Positions 32,028 through 42,883 of a stretch of 64,000 bases of DNA are shown piece after piece. The DNA is from Gammaproteobacteria bacterium (GTDB lineage Bacteria; Pseudomonadota; Gammaproteobacteria; Pseudomonadales; Pseudomonadaceae), in NCBI GenBank assembly GCA_012728315.1, contig JAAYFI010000069.1, positions 20,480 through 84,479 on the forward strand. Direction: 5' to 3'. The position numbers were made by a program, and so were the translations under genes. How positions within the stretch are numbered: the first letter of the stretch is position 1; every line of letters begins with the position of its first letter. Under the pieces are notes generated by a model. It was given only the letters and a program-made list of their open reading frames with translations, was not told the DNA's origin and ran no database searches.

Positions 32028-32957
32028 ATGCCGGATAAAAAACCAAGCAGTGAACTGATTACCGCAGAGGAAGGCGAAAGTTTCAGTCGCTGGGATTTGC
32101 CAAGTTTTTCTGAGTCTGTAGATGAAACGGCGGCGCAAAGCGTGGCGGATGCTGACGTCGACATCGAGCCCGAGGTGCGTGTTGAAGAGGTGACCATTGA
32201 AGATGTCAAACCTTTGACGCTTGATGAAGTTGAGGCCATACGTCAAGACGCTTGGAATGAAGGTTTTAGTACCGGCGAAAAAGATGGCTTTCATGCCGGC
32301 CAGCTGAAAGCTGCGCAAGAAGCTGAGGTGGTGTTGCAGGGTAAAGTGCAAGCGCTAGAAAATATTATGCAGCAGTTTTTTGCGCCGATTGCCAATCAAG
32401 ATCAACAGCTTGAAGAAATGATGCTGGAGCTGGTGATGCAAATCAGTCGCCAAGTGATACAGCGTGAGCTCAGCATCGATTCCAGCCAAATTAAGCAGAT
32501 TGTGCGCGAAGCCTTAAAATTATTACCCATGGGCAGTGAGGCGGTGCGCGTCTATATTAATCCGCAAGATTTTGAGCAAATTAAAGCGCTGCGTGAGCGC
32601 CATGAAGAAAACTGGAAAATTATTGAGGATGATGACTTATTGCCCGGTGGTTGTCGCTTTGAGTCAGCTAACACACAAATCAATGCCACGATTGAAACTC
32701 GCCTTGAGCATATCGCTGCACAGATTTTAGAACAGCAGCGTGAACTCAAAAGCCATCCCTTAGACGCTGACTTGCAGATTGCTCTCGACGCGCCGAGTGA
32801 CTCCACTTTAGCGGCCGCTAAGGACGCAGAAAGCGTAACTGGCACTGCGGCGCAGGCTGCAACAGCGACTCCGCTAGATGTTGCCGCAGCCGCTACAGAA
32901 CCTGCAGATAAAGCCAGCGCTGTGGCAGCAGACGATAGCCAGTCACAGCACAACTGA
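32028..32957 (+). CDS. fliH: flagellar assembly protein FliH
   Basis: Position between fliG and fliI; FliH-like C-terminal domain. Confidence 0.92.
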   Translation: MPDKKPSSELITAEEGESFSRWDLPSFSESVDETAAQSVADADVDIEPEVRVEEVTIEDVKPLTLDEVEAIRQDAWNEGFSTGEKDGFHAGQLKAAQEAEVVLQGKVQALENIMQQFFAPIANQDQQLEEMMLELVMQISRQVIQRELSIDSSQIKQIVREALKLLPMGSEAVRVYINPQDFEQIKALRERHEENWKIIEDDDLLPGGCRFESANTQINATIETRLEHIAAQILEQQRELKSHPLDADLQIALDAPSDSTLAAAKDAESVTGTAAQAATATPLDVAAAATEPADKASAVAADDSQSQHN

Positions 32958-32969
32958 TTAGGAGTCTGT

Positions 32970-34328
32970 ATGCATCTGCAACGCACACGCTTTGCGACCC
33001 GTCTATCGGGCTATAAAAAAGCTGCACAACTCAGCAAACAACCCTTGGTTGAGGGCCGTTTAGTTCGTATGGTTGGCCTAACCTTAGAGGCGCAGGGCTT
33101 GCAAGTACCCGTGGGCAGCCGTTGTTTGGTGATTAACAATGATGGTTATCAAGCGGTGCAGGTCGAAGCTGAGGTGATGGGTTTTGCGGGTGAAAAAGTT
33201 TTTTTAATGCCCATCGGTAATCTAAATGGTATCGCTCCGGGTGCACGTGTGGTGCCCGTGGCCGGCACCGATCGCATGCCCATGGGGCTGTCGATGTTGG
33301 GGCGGGTTTTAGATGGTGCGGGCCGTCCCTTGGACGGTAAAGGGCGTATTGAAGCTGAAGAGTGGGTGCAGATGGAAGGGCCGGCAATTAATCCTTTGCA
33401 ACGCCATCCAATCAGCGAGCCCTTAGATGTCGGGATTCGCAGTATCAATGGTCTATTAACAGTGGGGCGCGGGCAGCGTATTGGTTTGTTTGCCGGTACC
33501 GGTGTCGGTAAGAGTGTGTTGCTGGGGATGATGACGCGCTTTACCCAAGCCGATATTGTGATTGTGGGCTTGATTGGTGAGCGTGGACGTGAAGTAAAAG
33601 AATTTATTGAAGATATTTTAGGTGAAGAAGACTTAAAGCGCGCGATCGTTGTTGCTTCACCGGCGGATGATGCGCCTTTGATGCGCTTGCGTGCCGCGAT
33701 GTATTGCACGCGCATTGCTGAATTTTTTCGTGATAAAAATTACAACGTCTTATTGCTAATGGATTCATTGACCCGCTATGCACAAGCCCAGCGTGAGATT
33801 GCTCTAGCCATTGGCGAGCCTCCAGCGACCAAAGGTTATCCGCCCTCTGTTTTCGCTAAACTACCAAAACTGGTGGAGCGTGCTGGTAATGCTGAAGAAG
33901 GTGGCGGCTCGATTACTGCTTTTTATACCGTGCTTTCCGAAGGTGACGATCAGCAAGATCCTATTGCCGATGCGGCGCGTGGGGTTTTGGATGGTCACTT
34001 TGTCTTGTCTCGTGATTTAGCCCAAGAGGGTCATTACCCTGCGATTGATATCAGTGCATCTGTCAGTCGGGTGATGCCACAAGTGGTGACTGAAGAGCAT
34101 CTCAGGGCGGCTCAGCGCTTTAAACAGCTGTGGACACGCTACCAGCAAAGTCGAGATTTAATTAGTGTGGGCGCTTATGTTGCAGGGGGCGACAAAGATA
34201 CGGATTTGGCCATTGAGCGCTATCCGCATATGTCGGCTTACTTGCGTCAAGGCTTGCGCGAAACTGAGTCGCTGGAAAAAAGTACGGAGCATTTATTTGC
34301 AGTACTTAATCCAACCCCTGTAGGTTGA
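32970..34328 (+). CDS. fliI: flagellum-specific ATP synthase FliI
   Basis: GLFAGTGVGKSVLLGMMTRFTQADIVIVGLIGERGREVKEF. Confidence 0.97.
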   Translation: MHLQRTRFATRLSGYKKAAQLSKQPLVEGRLVRMVGLTLEAQGLQVPVGSRCLVINNDGYQAVQVEAEVMGFAGEKVFLMPIGNLNGIAPGARVVPVAGTDRMPMGLSMLGRVLDGAGRPLDGKGRIEAEEWVQMEGPAINPLQRHPISEPLDVGIRSINGLLTVGRGQRIGLFAGTGVGKSVLLGMMTRFTQADIVIVGLIGERGREVKEFIEDILGEEDLKRAIVVASPADDAPLMRLRAAMYCTRIAEFFRDKNYNVLLLMDSLTRYAQAQREIALAIGEPPATKGYPPSVFAKLPKLVERAGNAEEGGGSITAFYTVLSEGDDQQDPIADAARGVLDGHFVLSRDLAQEGHYPAIDISASVSRVMPQVVTEEHLRAAQRFKQLWTRYQQSRDLISVGAYVAGGDKDTDLAIERYPHMSAYLRQGLRETESLEKSTEHLFAVLNPTPVG

Positions 34329-34335
34329 TCGCTCG

Positions 34336-34788
34336 ATGATAAAGCGTGCGCAGCGTCTGCTGCCGGTGATTGATATGGCGCAAGAGGCCGAGCGTGCAGC
34401 CGCAGGCCGGCTGCGTCAATATCAAGAGGCATTACATGGCGCGCAGTTGCAACTGCAAAACCTACAGCAATACCGCGATGATTATCAGCAGCAGTGGATC
34501 AGCCAAGGGCAGGCAGGCGTGAGTGGGCAGTGGTTGATGAACTACCAGCGCTTTTTGTCGCAGCTGGAAGTGGCCATTGAACAGCAAGAGAAAAGTTTGG
34601 CGTGGCATGAGAATAACGTCAAGATCAGTCAGGCGGCCTGGCAACAAGCGTATGCGCGCTTGGAAGGCTTGCGTAAGCTGGTGCAGCGTTATCGCCAAGA
34701 GGCGCAAAAAGCAGCGGATAAACAGGAACAAAAACTCCTCGATGAAATGGCGCAGCGCCTGATGGCCAAGCAGGCTGAGTGGCAATGA
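34336..34788 (+). CDS. fliJ: flagellar export protein FliJ
   Basis: Coiled-coil-rich 150 aa immediately after fliI. Confidence 0.92.
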   Translation: MIKRAQRLLPVIDMAQEAERAAAGRLRQYQEALHGAQLQLQNLQQYRDDYQQQWISQGQAGVSGQWLMNYQRFLSQLEVAIEQQEKSLAWHENNVKISQAAWQQAYARLEGLRKLVQRYRQEAQKAADKQEQKLLDEMAQRLMAKQAEWQ

Positions 34789-34827
34789 GTGAGCGGGTAC
34801 CGATAAGCAAGCGCCATTCAGATTGAG

Positions 34828-35511
34828 GTGTGTAATTTTATGCAAGATTTTCAATGGATGCTGGAATATGGGATCAATCGTTTCGGCTCTTTGACGGCCT
34901 TGGAAGCGCGCTTACCCGTGCCCGCAACGGCTGAACAGCTTATGGCAGTGAGTGATGACCGCTATTTATCGTTAATTGCGCTGCGCGTATTTCGTGCAGG
35001 TTTACGCCATAGCGTGGTGGACGCCAAGTGGCCGAATTTTGAAGAAGTGTTCTGGGGGTTTGATCCGCAGAAAGTGGTACTACTCAGTGCCGAGCATATC
35101 GAGCGCTTGATGCAAGATACACGGATTATTCGCCACTTAGGTAAGCTCAAAAGCGTACCGCGCAATGCTCAGATGGTGTTGGATGTTGCGCAAGAATTTG
35201 GCAGCTTTGGCGCTTTTTTAGCGCAGTGGCCAGAGCAAAATATTGTCGGTTTATGGCGTTATCTTGCGCGGCATGGGCACCAGCTCGGAGGTTTGTCCGC
35301 ACCGCGTTTTTTACGTATGGCGGGCAAAGACACTTTTGTTTTGAGCGATGATGTTGTCGCTGCACTGGTGGCGCAAAATATTGTTAGCAAACGCCCGACC
35401 AGTCAGCGTGATTTGGCGGCTGTACAAGACGCATTTAATCAGTGGCAGGCTCAGAGTGGCCGGCCGTTATGTCAGCTGTCAATGTTGCTCGCTCTGACGG
35501 TGAATCATTGA
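34828..35511 (+). CDS. DNA-3-methyladenine glycosylase I-like protein
   Basis: 227 aa; DRYLSLIALRVFRAGLRHSVVDAKWPNFEEVFWGFDP resembles the Tag-like family. Confidence 0.75.
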   Translation: MCNFMQDFQWMLEYGINRFGSLTALEARLPVPATAEQLMAVSDDRYLSLIALRVFRAGLRHSVVDAKWPNFEEVFWGFDPQKVVLLSAEHIERLMQDTRIIRHLGKLKSVPRNAQMVLDVAQEFGSFGAFLAQWPEQNIVGLWRYLARHGHQLGGLSAPRFLRMAGKDTFVLSDDVVAALVAQNIVSKRPTSQRDLAAVQDAFNQWQAQSGRPLCQLSMLLALTVNH

Positions 35512-35598
35512 TCGAGTCACATTAATTGACTATAAAGTTTGCACTTTTGTGCAATGCAAGGCATATTGCATCGCTAAATCCAAAACTATTTTTAATCT

Positions 35599-36264
35599 AT
35601 GTCTAAATTAATCAAAAGCATCGCTTGCGGTGTGAGCTGTTTAGTATTGGCCTCATGCGCCAATTTAAGCAACGAGCAGCGAGATACAGCTTCAATTAAG
35701 CGAGACACAATAGAACTCAATTCTCGAACTTTAGTTGCAGTGCTGGACCGTTTTGAAGAGGCGCAGCAAGCTGCCGTTCAGTTGCAAGAAGAAACAACGC
35801 TCAACGCATATACATTGCCAGCTCTGAGTGAAAGCTTATTAGATCGCGGCAAAACCTTACTGGGTACACCTTATCGTTATGGTGGCAACAGTCGCAAAAG
35901 CGGTTTTGATTGCAGTGGTTTTGTCAACTATGTGTATAAACAAGAGCTGGGTATCGAGTTGCCGCGCAATACCCAAGGGTTATTGAAGATGGATGCGCCG
36001 GTTATTGCGCGTACTGATTTAGAGCCGGGCGATTTGATTCTTTTTAACGATCGTGGCCGCGGTCGTGTCAGTCATGTAGGTATTTATATGGGGGATGATC
36101 AGTTTATCCATTCCTCCAGCAGCCGTAGTGGTGGCGTGCGCATTGATAAACTCAGTAGTCGCTATTGGAATGCCAGTTATTTACAGGCTAAGCGCATACT
36201 GACAGAGCAGGAAGTGGCTTCAGCAATGCCGTCGAAAGAATTGCTGTCTAGAATCGCTCAGTAA
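35599..36264 (+). CDS. NlpC/P60 family lipoprotein (cell wall peptidase)
   Basis: Lipobox LVLASCANL; GKTLLGTPYRYGGNSRKSGFDCSGFVNYVYKQ. Confidence 0.93.
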   Translation: MSKLIKSIACGVSCLVLASCANLSNEQRDTASIKRDTIELNSRTLVAVLDRFEEAQQAAVQLQEETTLNAYTLPALSESLLDRGKTLLGTPYRYGGNSRKSGFDCSGFVNYVYKQELGIELPRNTQGLLKMDAPVIARTDLEPGDLILFNDRGRGRVSHVGIYMGDDQFIHSSSSRSGGVRIDKLSSRYWNASYLQAKRILTEQEVASAMPSKELLSRIAQ

Positions 36265-36282
36265 AATCTTGCTTTACATCAG

Positions 36283-36317
36283 ATACCGCTGCGCATTGTG
36301 CACAGCGGTATTTTTTT
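36283..36317. terminator. bidirectional terminator between NlpC/P60 gene and trpB
   Basis: ATACCGCTG/CAGCGGTAT stem followed by T7. Confidence 0.85.
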
Positions 36318-36324
36318 GTCTGGC

Positions 36325-37527
36325 TTATAAGTTCAGCAGGCCAGCGACATAGTCCGCGTCTTTATCACCGCGGCCCGATAGGTTGACAAGGATTGTGTGC
36401 TCTGGGGTAAGGCTCGGTGCTGTGCGAATTGCCCAAGCCACCGCATGGGCGCTTTCCAAGGCGGGAATAATACCTTCCACGCGTGATAAACGCATGAAAG
36501 CATCTAAACACTCTTGATCGGTAACGCTATCATAGCGCACGCGGCCTAAGTCTTTTAAGTAGCTGTGCTGCGGGCCAACGCCTGGGTAATCTAAGCCTGA
36601 GGCAATGGAATGCACAGAAGCAGGGTTACCTTCAGCGTCCTCCAGAACATAACAGGCCATGCCGTGTAGCTGCCCAGGTTTGCCTTTCGTTAAAGTCGCT
36701 GAATGGCGCTGGGTGTCTAAACCTTCGCCGGCCGGTTCAACCCCCACCAGCTGTACATCTTTGTCGTTTAAAAACGCCGTAAACATACCGATGGCATTAG
36801 AACCGCCGCCTACGCATGCGGTAATGTAGTCAGGTAGACGCTGATGGCGCTCCAGGAACTGCTGGCGCGCTTCTTTGCCAATGATCGACTGGAAGTCACG
36901 GACCATCTTAGGGAAGGGGTGAGGGCCGACCACAGAGCCGATGGCATAGATGAAATCTTCTGGGTTTTTTAAATATTCTTCAAAGGCGCTGTCGACCGCT
37001 TCTTTTAGTGTTGCGGCGCCGGCGGTCACTGGAACAATGGTGCAGCCTAAGATTTTCATCTTCACCACGTTTGGGTGCTCTTTTTCGATATCGGATTGCC
37101 CCATATGAATCTCGCAGGGGATACCCACCAGAGCGCAGGCGGTTGCCAGAGCTACACCGTGTTGACCTGCACCGGTTTCAGCAATAACTTTCTTTTTGCC
37201 CATAAATTTAGCTAAGAGTGCTTCACCTAGGCAGTGATTGATTTTGTGAGCGCCGGTGTGGTTTAAGTCTTCGCGCTTTAAGTAAATCTGCGCGCCGCCC
37301 AGCTGTTCGCTGAGGCGTTTGGCATGGAATATGGGGCTTGGGCGGCCGACATAATCAGCAAACAAGCTGGCCAGTTCTGCTTGGAATTCTGGGCAAGCAC
37401 AAATGTCCTCATAGGATGCATTGATCTCATCCATAATTTTTTTAAGGTGCTCAGGGACATACTGGCCGCCATAAGGGCCAAAATAACCTTGGGCGTCAGG
37501 CATGGCAGCAAAAGTGTCAGTGCTCAT
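36325..37527 (-). CDS. trpB: tryptophan synthase beta chain
   Basis: [52 protein letters not shown]. Confidence 0.93.
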   Translation of the reverse strand: MSTDTFAAMPDAQGYFGPYGGQYVPEHLKKIMDEINASYEDICACPEFQAELASLFADYVGRPSPIFHAKRLSEQLGGAQIYLKREDLNHTGAHKINHCLGEALLAKFMGKKKVIAETGAGQHGVALATACALVGIPCEIHMGQSDIEKEHPNVVKMKILGCTIVPVTAGAATLKEAVDSAFEEYLKNPEDFIYAIGSVVGPHPFPKMVRDFQSIIGKEARQQFLERHQRLPDYITACVGGGSNAIGMFTAFLNDKDVQLVGVEPAGEGLDTQRHSATLTKGKPGQLHGMACYVLEDAEGNPASVHSIASGLDYPGVGPQHSYLKDLGRVRYDSVTDQECLDAFMRLSRVEGIIPALESAHAVAWAIRTAPSLTPEHTILVNLSGRGDKDADYVAGLLNL

Positions 37528-37717
37528 CGACAAGTTCATCCTTCCAAACGTGTTGAGCATACAAGAGCATGCTATAAAAAAGGTAGTGCGCCATAGTGGG
37601 CGCTGTCAAAGGTCGCAGTTTAATGTAAAACCTTGGCTTTTGCAGTATGGGAAAAGGCTAAATCCACAGCCGTTGTGCGGCGCCGCTGCTATGGCCGGGC
37701 GCTGCTTATCATGCGCG

Positions 37718-38185
37718 TTAATTCGCGTCGGGACGTAAGCGCAAGGTCAAGCCTTTTAGGAATTGACGCAGCAGTTGATCGCCACAAGCGCGGTAATTGC
37801 TATGCCCAGCTTTTCTGAACAGTGCGCTGAGTTCGGGTTTGGTCACTTCAAAGTTAACCGAGCTGAGAATATCCAGCAGATCGGTTTCGTGCAACGTAAA
37901 GGCGACACGCAGTTTCTTTAAAATTGTATTATTGGTCAGTGGCAGTTCTGTGGCAGGGGCCGGCTGCGGGCTAGGGCCGCGGTGCTTGACAATCAGGCTG
38001 TCTAAAAAGCCCACCATTAATTCATCATCCATAGGGGCAAACGAATCATCTTCTGTGCTGGCCAAATAGCTGCGCAAAGTGGCGAGGTCGAGCTGAGGCT
38101 CTACACTCTGTAGCATTTCCAGCAAAGCGCTGTCACTGAGGTTAAGGCTATAGCGAATACTGCGCAGTACGTCATTATTTAGCAT
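37718..38185 (-). CDS. DUF1456 family protein (YehS-like)
   Basis: Duplicated motif NNDVLRSIRYSLNLSD / NNTILKKLRVAFTLHETDL. Confidence 0.88.
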   Translation of the reverse strand: MLNNDVLRSIRYSLNLSDSALLEMLQSVEPQLDLATLRSYLASTEDDSFAPMDDELMVGFLDSLIVKHRGPSPQPAPATELPLTNNTILKKLRVAFTLHETDLLDILSSVNFEVTKPELSALFRKAGHSNYRACGDQLLRQFLKGLTLRLRPDAN

Positions 38186-38218
38186 AGGTTTTCTCGAGTA
38201 ATGGGTGGGGTAACGTGA

Positions 38219-38935
38219 TTAGAATTTTTGCGTGGCAGCGCAGTAGCGCCATTGACCTAAGGGCAGTTTGCCCATGGAGACAGCGCCAATACGAATGCGC
38301 TTCATGCTGACAACTTGAAGGTCAATGCTGTTGCATAGACGTTCGATTACACCGGCTGACGGGTCTTTGAGCACCATGCGTAGATGCTGTTCATTTTGTT
38401 GGCTGGCTTTGCAGCCAGGTAGCGCAACACCATTAATGATTTGCGCACGCGTGATGCGTTTAAGCTTGGCGGGGCTGATTTCACCAGTGACCTGCACTGT
38501 ATATTCTTGTTCAAGACGTGTGCGGTCATCGCTTAATTTGCGTAAGGTGCGCCAGTCTTGGGTGAACACCTGTAGCCCTGTTGCTTGCTCTTGTAGTGGT
38601 AGCTCACTGCTGAGGCGGGCAAAGTGTCCTTTGAGCAGCAAGATGCCGCTGGGATCTTCTGCCCAATGTGTCTCTGGACTCAACAGTGCGAGCTGTTGCT
38701 CAAGGGTGGCGTTAGGCATCTGCGGCTGATTAAGCAGCAGGGTAATAGGGGGTAAAGGTTCGGCAACGGCATTGGCGCGCAGCTCAACCTGCTGATTGGT
38801 TATCGGAAACTGAGGCTCATCAATAATGTGGCCATCAACCAGCACCCAGCCCCCTTCAATATAGAGCTGTGCTTCACGTCGTGAGCAGCCGATTAAATTA
38901 ATTAAGTGTTTGGAAAGGCGAACAGAGTCTGTCAT
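38219..38935 (-). CDS. rRNA pseudouridine synthase-like / S4-domain protein (RsuA family)
   Basis: N-terminal S4 domain [31 protein letters not shown]-terminal RsuA-like fold motifs. Confidence 0.8.
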   Translation of the reverse strand: MTDSVRLSKHLINLIGCSRREAQLYIEGGWVLVDGHIIDEPQFPITNQQVELRANAVAEPLPPITLLLNQPQMPNATLEQQLALLSPETHWAEDPSGILLLKGHFARLSSELPLQEQATGLQVFTQDWRTLRKLSDDRTRLEQEYTVQVTGEISPAKLKRITRAQIINGVALPGCKASQQNEQHLRMVLKDPSAGVIERLCNSIDLQVVSMKRIRIGAVSMGKLPLGQWRYCAATQKF

Positions 38936-39104
38936 AAGAAAAAACCGAAATAAGAGCGTGCAGTATACTGGGTCTCTATGCTTTATACAGTGCGTCAGCA
39001 TCATTGCGTTGTACAACGGCCTATTGTGCGTGCTGCTTACGGCTAACAAGTGTACAATCGCTGCCTTTTTGCGCATTCGCGTCTCGACAACACAGGATTT
39101 ATTT

Positions 39105-40694
39105 GTGATTTCCACTGCTAATATCACCATGCAATTTGGTGCTAAACCTCTATTTGAGGATGTATCTGTAAAATTCGGCAACCGTAACCGTTATGGCCTG
39201 ATTGGCGCCAATGGCAGTGGTAAGTCAACTTTCATGAAAATCCTCGGGGGTGATTTAGAACCATCCGCTGGGCATGTGATGCTAGAGCCCAATATTCGCT
39301 TAGGTAAATTGCGTCAAGATCAGTTTGCCTACGAGCAGTTCACCGTTATTGATACGGTGATTATGGGGCATGAGGAACTGTGGAAAGTTAAAGCTGAGCG
39401 TGATCGTATTTATTCATTGCCAGAAATGAGTGAGGCCGACGGCATGGCGGTGGCTGAGCTGGAAACTGAATTCGCCGAAATGGATGGTTATACCGCGGAG
39501 TCACGCGCAGGTGAGTTATTGCTTGGTTTAGGCATTGGAGTTGAAGAGCATTTTGGCTTGATGAGTGAAGTGGCACCCGGTTGGAAGTTGCGGGTGTTAT
39601 TGGCGCAGGCGCTGTTTTCTGACCCAGATGTATTGTTACTTGATGAGCCGACCAACCACTTGGATATCAATACGATTCGCTGGTTGGAAGATGTGCTGAG
39701 TAACCGTAATAGCACCATGGTGATTATTTCTCACGATAGACACTTTCTAAACAGTGTGTGCACCCATATGGCAGACTTGGATTACGGTGAGATTCGTTTA
39801 TTCCCGGGTAACTACGATGAGTATATGACTGCTGCCACGCAAATTCGTGAGCGTTTGCTCGGTGACAATGCCAAGAAAAAAGCACAAATTGCTGAGCTAC
39901 AAACTTTTGTCAGCCGCTTCTCTGCGAACGCCTCTAAAGCTAAACAGGCGACCAGTCGTGCGCGCCTCATTGATAAAATTCAGCTGGATGAAGTAAAGCC
40001 TTCAAGTCGTATTAGTCCCTTTATTCGTTTCGATCAAGGGAAAAAACTGCACCGCCAAGCTGTAGTGTTGCATGAGCTGAGTCAAGGCTTTGATGGTGAA
40101 GTGTTATTCGATAACTTGAATTTACAGGTTGAAGCCGGCGAGCGCGTTGCAATTATTGGTCCTAACGGTATCGGTAAAACAACTTTATTGCGTACCTTAA
40201 TGAATGAGCTGCCACCTATGAGCGGTCATGTAAAGTGGACTGACAGTGCTGAGATTGGCTATTTCGCCCAAGATCATGCCAGTGACTTTGCTGAAGACAT
40301 GAACTTGTTTGATTGGATGGATCGCTGGACTCAAGATGGCGAGCAAATGGTGCGTGGCACTTTGGGGCGCATGTTGTTTTCGGGTGATGATATTGAAAAA
40401 TCCGTCAAAGTGATTTCCGGAGGTGAGCAAGGCCGGATGTTATTTGGCAAACTGATTTTGCAAAAGCCCAATGTGTTGGTAATGGATGAGCCGACCAACC
40501 ACTTGGATATGGAATCCATTGAAGCCTTGAACCTCGCCTTAGAAAACTACCCGGGCACGCTGATTTTTGTCAGTCATGACCGTGAGTTTGTGTCGTCGCT
40601 GGCCACGCGTATTATTGAGCTGACTGAGCACGGCATCAATGATTTCCATGGTACCTATGACGACTACCTACGTAGCCAAGGCGTACTGGTTTAA
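39105..40694 (+). CDS. ABC-F family ATPase (YbiT-like), GTG start
   Basis: Two ATPase domains; [58 protein letters not shown] and [10 protein letters not shown]. Confidence 0.92.
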   Translation: MISTANITMQFGAKPLFEDVSVKFGNRNRYGLIGANGSGKSTFMKILGGDLEPSAGHVMLEPNIRLGKLRQDQFAYEQFTVIDTVIMGHEELWKVKAERDRIYSLPEMSEADGMAVAELETEFAEMDGYTAESRAGELLLGLGIGVEEHFGLMSEVAPGWKLRVLLAQALFSDPDVLLLDEPTNHLDINTIRWLEDVLSNRNSTMVIISHDRHFLNSVCTHMADLDYGEIRLFPGNYDEYMTAATQIRERLLGDNAKKKAQIAELQTFVSRFSANASKAKQATSRARLIDKIQLDEVKPSSRISPFIRFDQGKKLHRQAVVLHELSQGFDGEVLFDNLNLQVEAGERVAIIGPNGIGKTTLLRTLMNELPPMSGHVKWTDSAEIGYFAQDHASDFAEDMNLFDWMDRWTQDGEQMVRGTLGRMLFSGDDIEKSVKVISGGEQGRMLFGKLILQKPNVLVMDEPTNHLDMESIEALNLALENYPGTLIFVSHDREFVSSLATRIIELTEHGINDFHGTYDDYLRSQGVLV

Positions 40695-40713
40695 AAGTCT
40701 AAAAGCGCGCCAC

Positions 40714-40989
40714 TTAGTCGCGAAAAAATACGTGGACTAAGTGGTAACCAAATTGTGATTTAACTGGCCCGTGAATCATGCGTACGGGCTTTTTAAAAAT
40801 CACATGGTCAATGGATTTAACCAATTGGCCTGGGCGTACTTCACCTAAATCACCGCCTTTTTTGCCGGATGGGCAGGTGGAGTATTTGCGCGCCAATTTA
40901 TCAAAAGCATCACCTTTATCGATACGCGCCTTAATGGCTTCTGCTTCTTCTTTGGTTTTTACTAAAATATGCCGCGCCATTGCCTTGGC
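40714..40989 (-). CDS. ppiC: peptidyl-prolyl cis-trans isomerase (parvulin, PpiC)
   Basis: MAKAMARHILVKTKEEAEAIKARI...FGYHLVHVFFRD. Confidence 0.95.
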   Translation of the reverse strand, partial: AKAMARHILVKTKEEAEAIKARIDKGDAFDKLARKYSTCPSGKKGGDLGEVRPGQLVKSIDHVIFKKPVRMIHGPVKSQFGYHLVHVFFRD

Positions 40990-41360
40990 CATGCCGTTCA
41001 CCTCACGCTTAATTAGGCCTAGCAGTTTAGCCCATTTGAGCCGGTTTTTGCTTGAAATGCGGGTTGGGCTTTGTTTTTTCCTTGGCAGGCTGTAGCTGCT
41101 GCTAGCGGTTATATCTATCAGATTAACCCCCCCTCGGCGCCAGACAATACTGATGAGTTTATTAATACGGCAGGTGTAAACATCTGAGTTAGGGTCGATC
41201 TTGGCCCTAACCGTGACAAGTTAGAGTTTTTAGTACCTATTGCCGAACTGTAAAGCGCAGCTGTGTTGCTAAGACTGCTATTTAAAATAACCGCCTTGCA
41301 GCTAAGTAAACATATTAAAGCACGTCTTTTATAGTTATGCTGAGAAGCGAATGACTCACG

Positions 41361-41612
41361 ATGGAGAGCGATCCTATGCCAGTCACAGTACGTATGACCA
41401 ATCTGTTTTTGCAACTGGGCCTCGATGCAACGCCAGAGGGTGTGGCTCGCTTTATTAGCGAACATCGGTTGGCGGATGCAGTGAATCTGCTTGATGCTGA
41501 GTTTTGGAATGAGGGACAGCGCCAAGTGCTAAAGGAAATGCTGTGCTCAGATGGTGAGTGGGCCTTAGTGGTTGATCAGCTCAGTGAAGCGCTACGCGCA
41601 CCAACAGCATAG
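41361..41612 (+). CDS. DUF2789 family protein
   Basis: MTNLFLQLGLDATPEGVARFISEHRL. Confidence 0.8.
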   Translation: MESDPMPVTVRMTNLFLQLGLDATPEGVARFISEHRLADAVNLLDAEFWNEGQRQVLKEMLCSDGEWALVVDQLSEALRAPTA

Positions 41613-41647
41613 GCTGAGCCTGAGCGGCTGATTATTATCAACTTAAA

Positions 41648-41680
41648 ACTGCCTTACAGGTTGTGCTGATGTAAGGCAGT
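41648..41680. terminator. bidirectional terminator hairpin between convergent genes
   Basis: ACTGCCTTAC/GTAAGGCAGT. Confidence 0.65.
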
Positions 41681-41688
41681 CATTAAAT

Positions 41689-42672
41689 CTAAGTTAAGCG
41701 GGACTGACTTGCGGGTAGTGGCTCCGCTTGCACCCGTTGCAGCTGATTATCTTGCCCCATAAAAAGCGCTTCATTGCGCTCAGTCACCGCACGAATATAG
41801 TCCCAAATGATGCGAATACGTTTAAGTTTACGAAAGTCCTCATGGCAGGAAATCCAAAAACTATTGGTCACTACGATCTCATCGGGCAGAACGGCTTGTA
41901 AACGAGGGTCTTGCGCCGCGATAAAACAAGGCAAAATTGCCAAGTGCTGGCCTTGTAAGCAAGCAAAGTATTGCGACATTGCACCCGTTGTACAAAAAGG
42001 CGTATTGGCTTGATGGATGAACTGATCTAAGTAATGCAGACGATTACTAAAGGTGAGGTCTTCAACGTAGTTAATAAAAGCATGTTTGGGCAAGTCGTTG
42101 ACGCACAGTATAGGCTCATGCTGCGCGAGGTATTGGGCTGTTGCATACAAGCGTAAGCGGTAGTCGCACAGCTTGGTACTCACAAAAGGCCCGCGTGTTG
42201 GGCGTTCAAGCGTAATGGCTATATCAGCTTCGCGCTTCGACAAACTCACAAAATGTGGAACGGCCAGTAGATCAATAGAAATGGCGGGGTACTGCTTTTG
42301 AAAGTGAGTGAGTTGTGGTGCTAAAAATACGCCGCCAAACCCTTCGGTGCAGCCAATCCTAACTTTGCCTGACAAGGCAATATCTGAGCCTGTGATTTCC
42401 TCACAGGCATTTTGCATCAGTGCTTCAATGGCTTGGATGCTGTTACGTAGCGCCTGACCTTCACTGGTGAGATTAAAACCAGTGTTACGCGATTTCTCAA
42501 AAAGCAGGGTGCCTAGAGTGCTTTCTAGGCTGGCGATGCGCCGCGAAACCGTTGTGTAGTCAACTCCTAAACGTTTCGCTGCGCTGGTTACGCGACCACA
42601 GCGCGCCACTTCTAAGAAAAACTTTAAGTCATTCCAATTCAGGGTGCGCAAAAGGTTGATGTATTTTTGCAT
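41689..42672 (-). CDS. LysR family transcriptional regulator
   Basis: LNWNDLKFFLEVARCGRVTSAAKRLGVDYTTVSRRIASLESTLGTLLFEK. Confidence 0.93.
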   Translation of the reverse strand: MQKYINLLRTLNWNDLKFFLEVARCGRVTSAAKRLGVDYTTVSRRIASLESTLGTLLFEKSRNTGFNLTSEGQALRNSIQAIEALMQNACEEITGSDIALSGKVRIGCTEGFGGVFLAPQLTHFQKQYPAISIDLLAVPHFVSLSKREADIAITLERPTRGPFVSTKLCDYRLRLYATAQYLAQHEPILCVNDLPKHAFINYVEDLTFSNRLHYLDQFIHQANTPFCTTGAMSQYFACLQGQHLAILPCFIAAQDPRLQAVLPDEIVVTNSFWISCHEDFRKLKRIRIIWDYIRAVTERNEALFMGQDNQLQRVQAEPLPASQSRLT

Positions 42673-42883
42673 ATCGAATCTGCCTTTTTGTGTGTATTTA
42701 TCGTGGCGCGACCTACATATACTCGAATTGAGCAAAAAACCCAAGCAGCGTACAAGGGGCTTGTTATGGCTAGTGGTTATAGCGAGCGCTGTGTTGCCAA
42801 GGGTTGTGGCGTGTTTTAGCAAGTAAGGACGCCTTATTAAACAACAATAACAAGTACGTGCATGACACGTATAAGGATCGGTT

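Noticed and set aside
41188-41211. GTTAGGGTC-GATCTT-GGCCCTAAC hairpin
   Set aside because: 9-bp stem with no T-run and no gene context that fits a terminator or riboswitch.
41050-41253. Possible gene remnant reading NAGWALFFPWQAVAAASGYIYQINPPSAPDNTDEFINTAGVNI*VRVDLGPNRDKLEFLVPIAEL*
   Set aside because: Signal-peptide-like and protein-like, but it is short, has an internal stop, no clear start and no family I can name; not enough to call a pseudogene.
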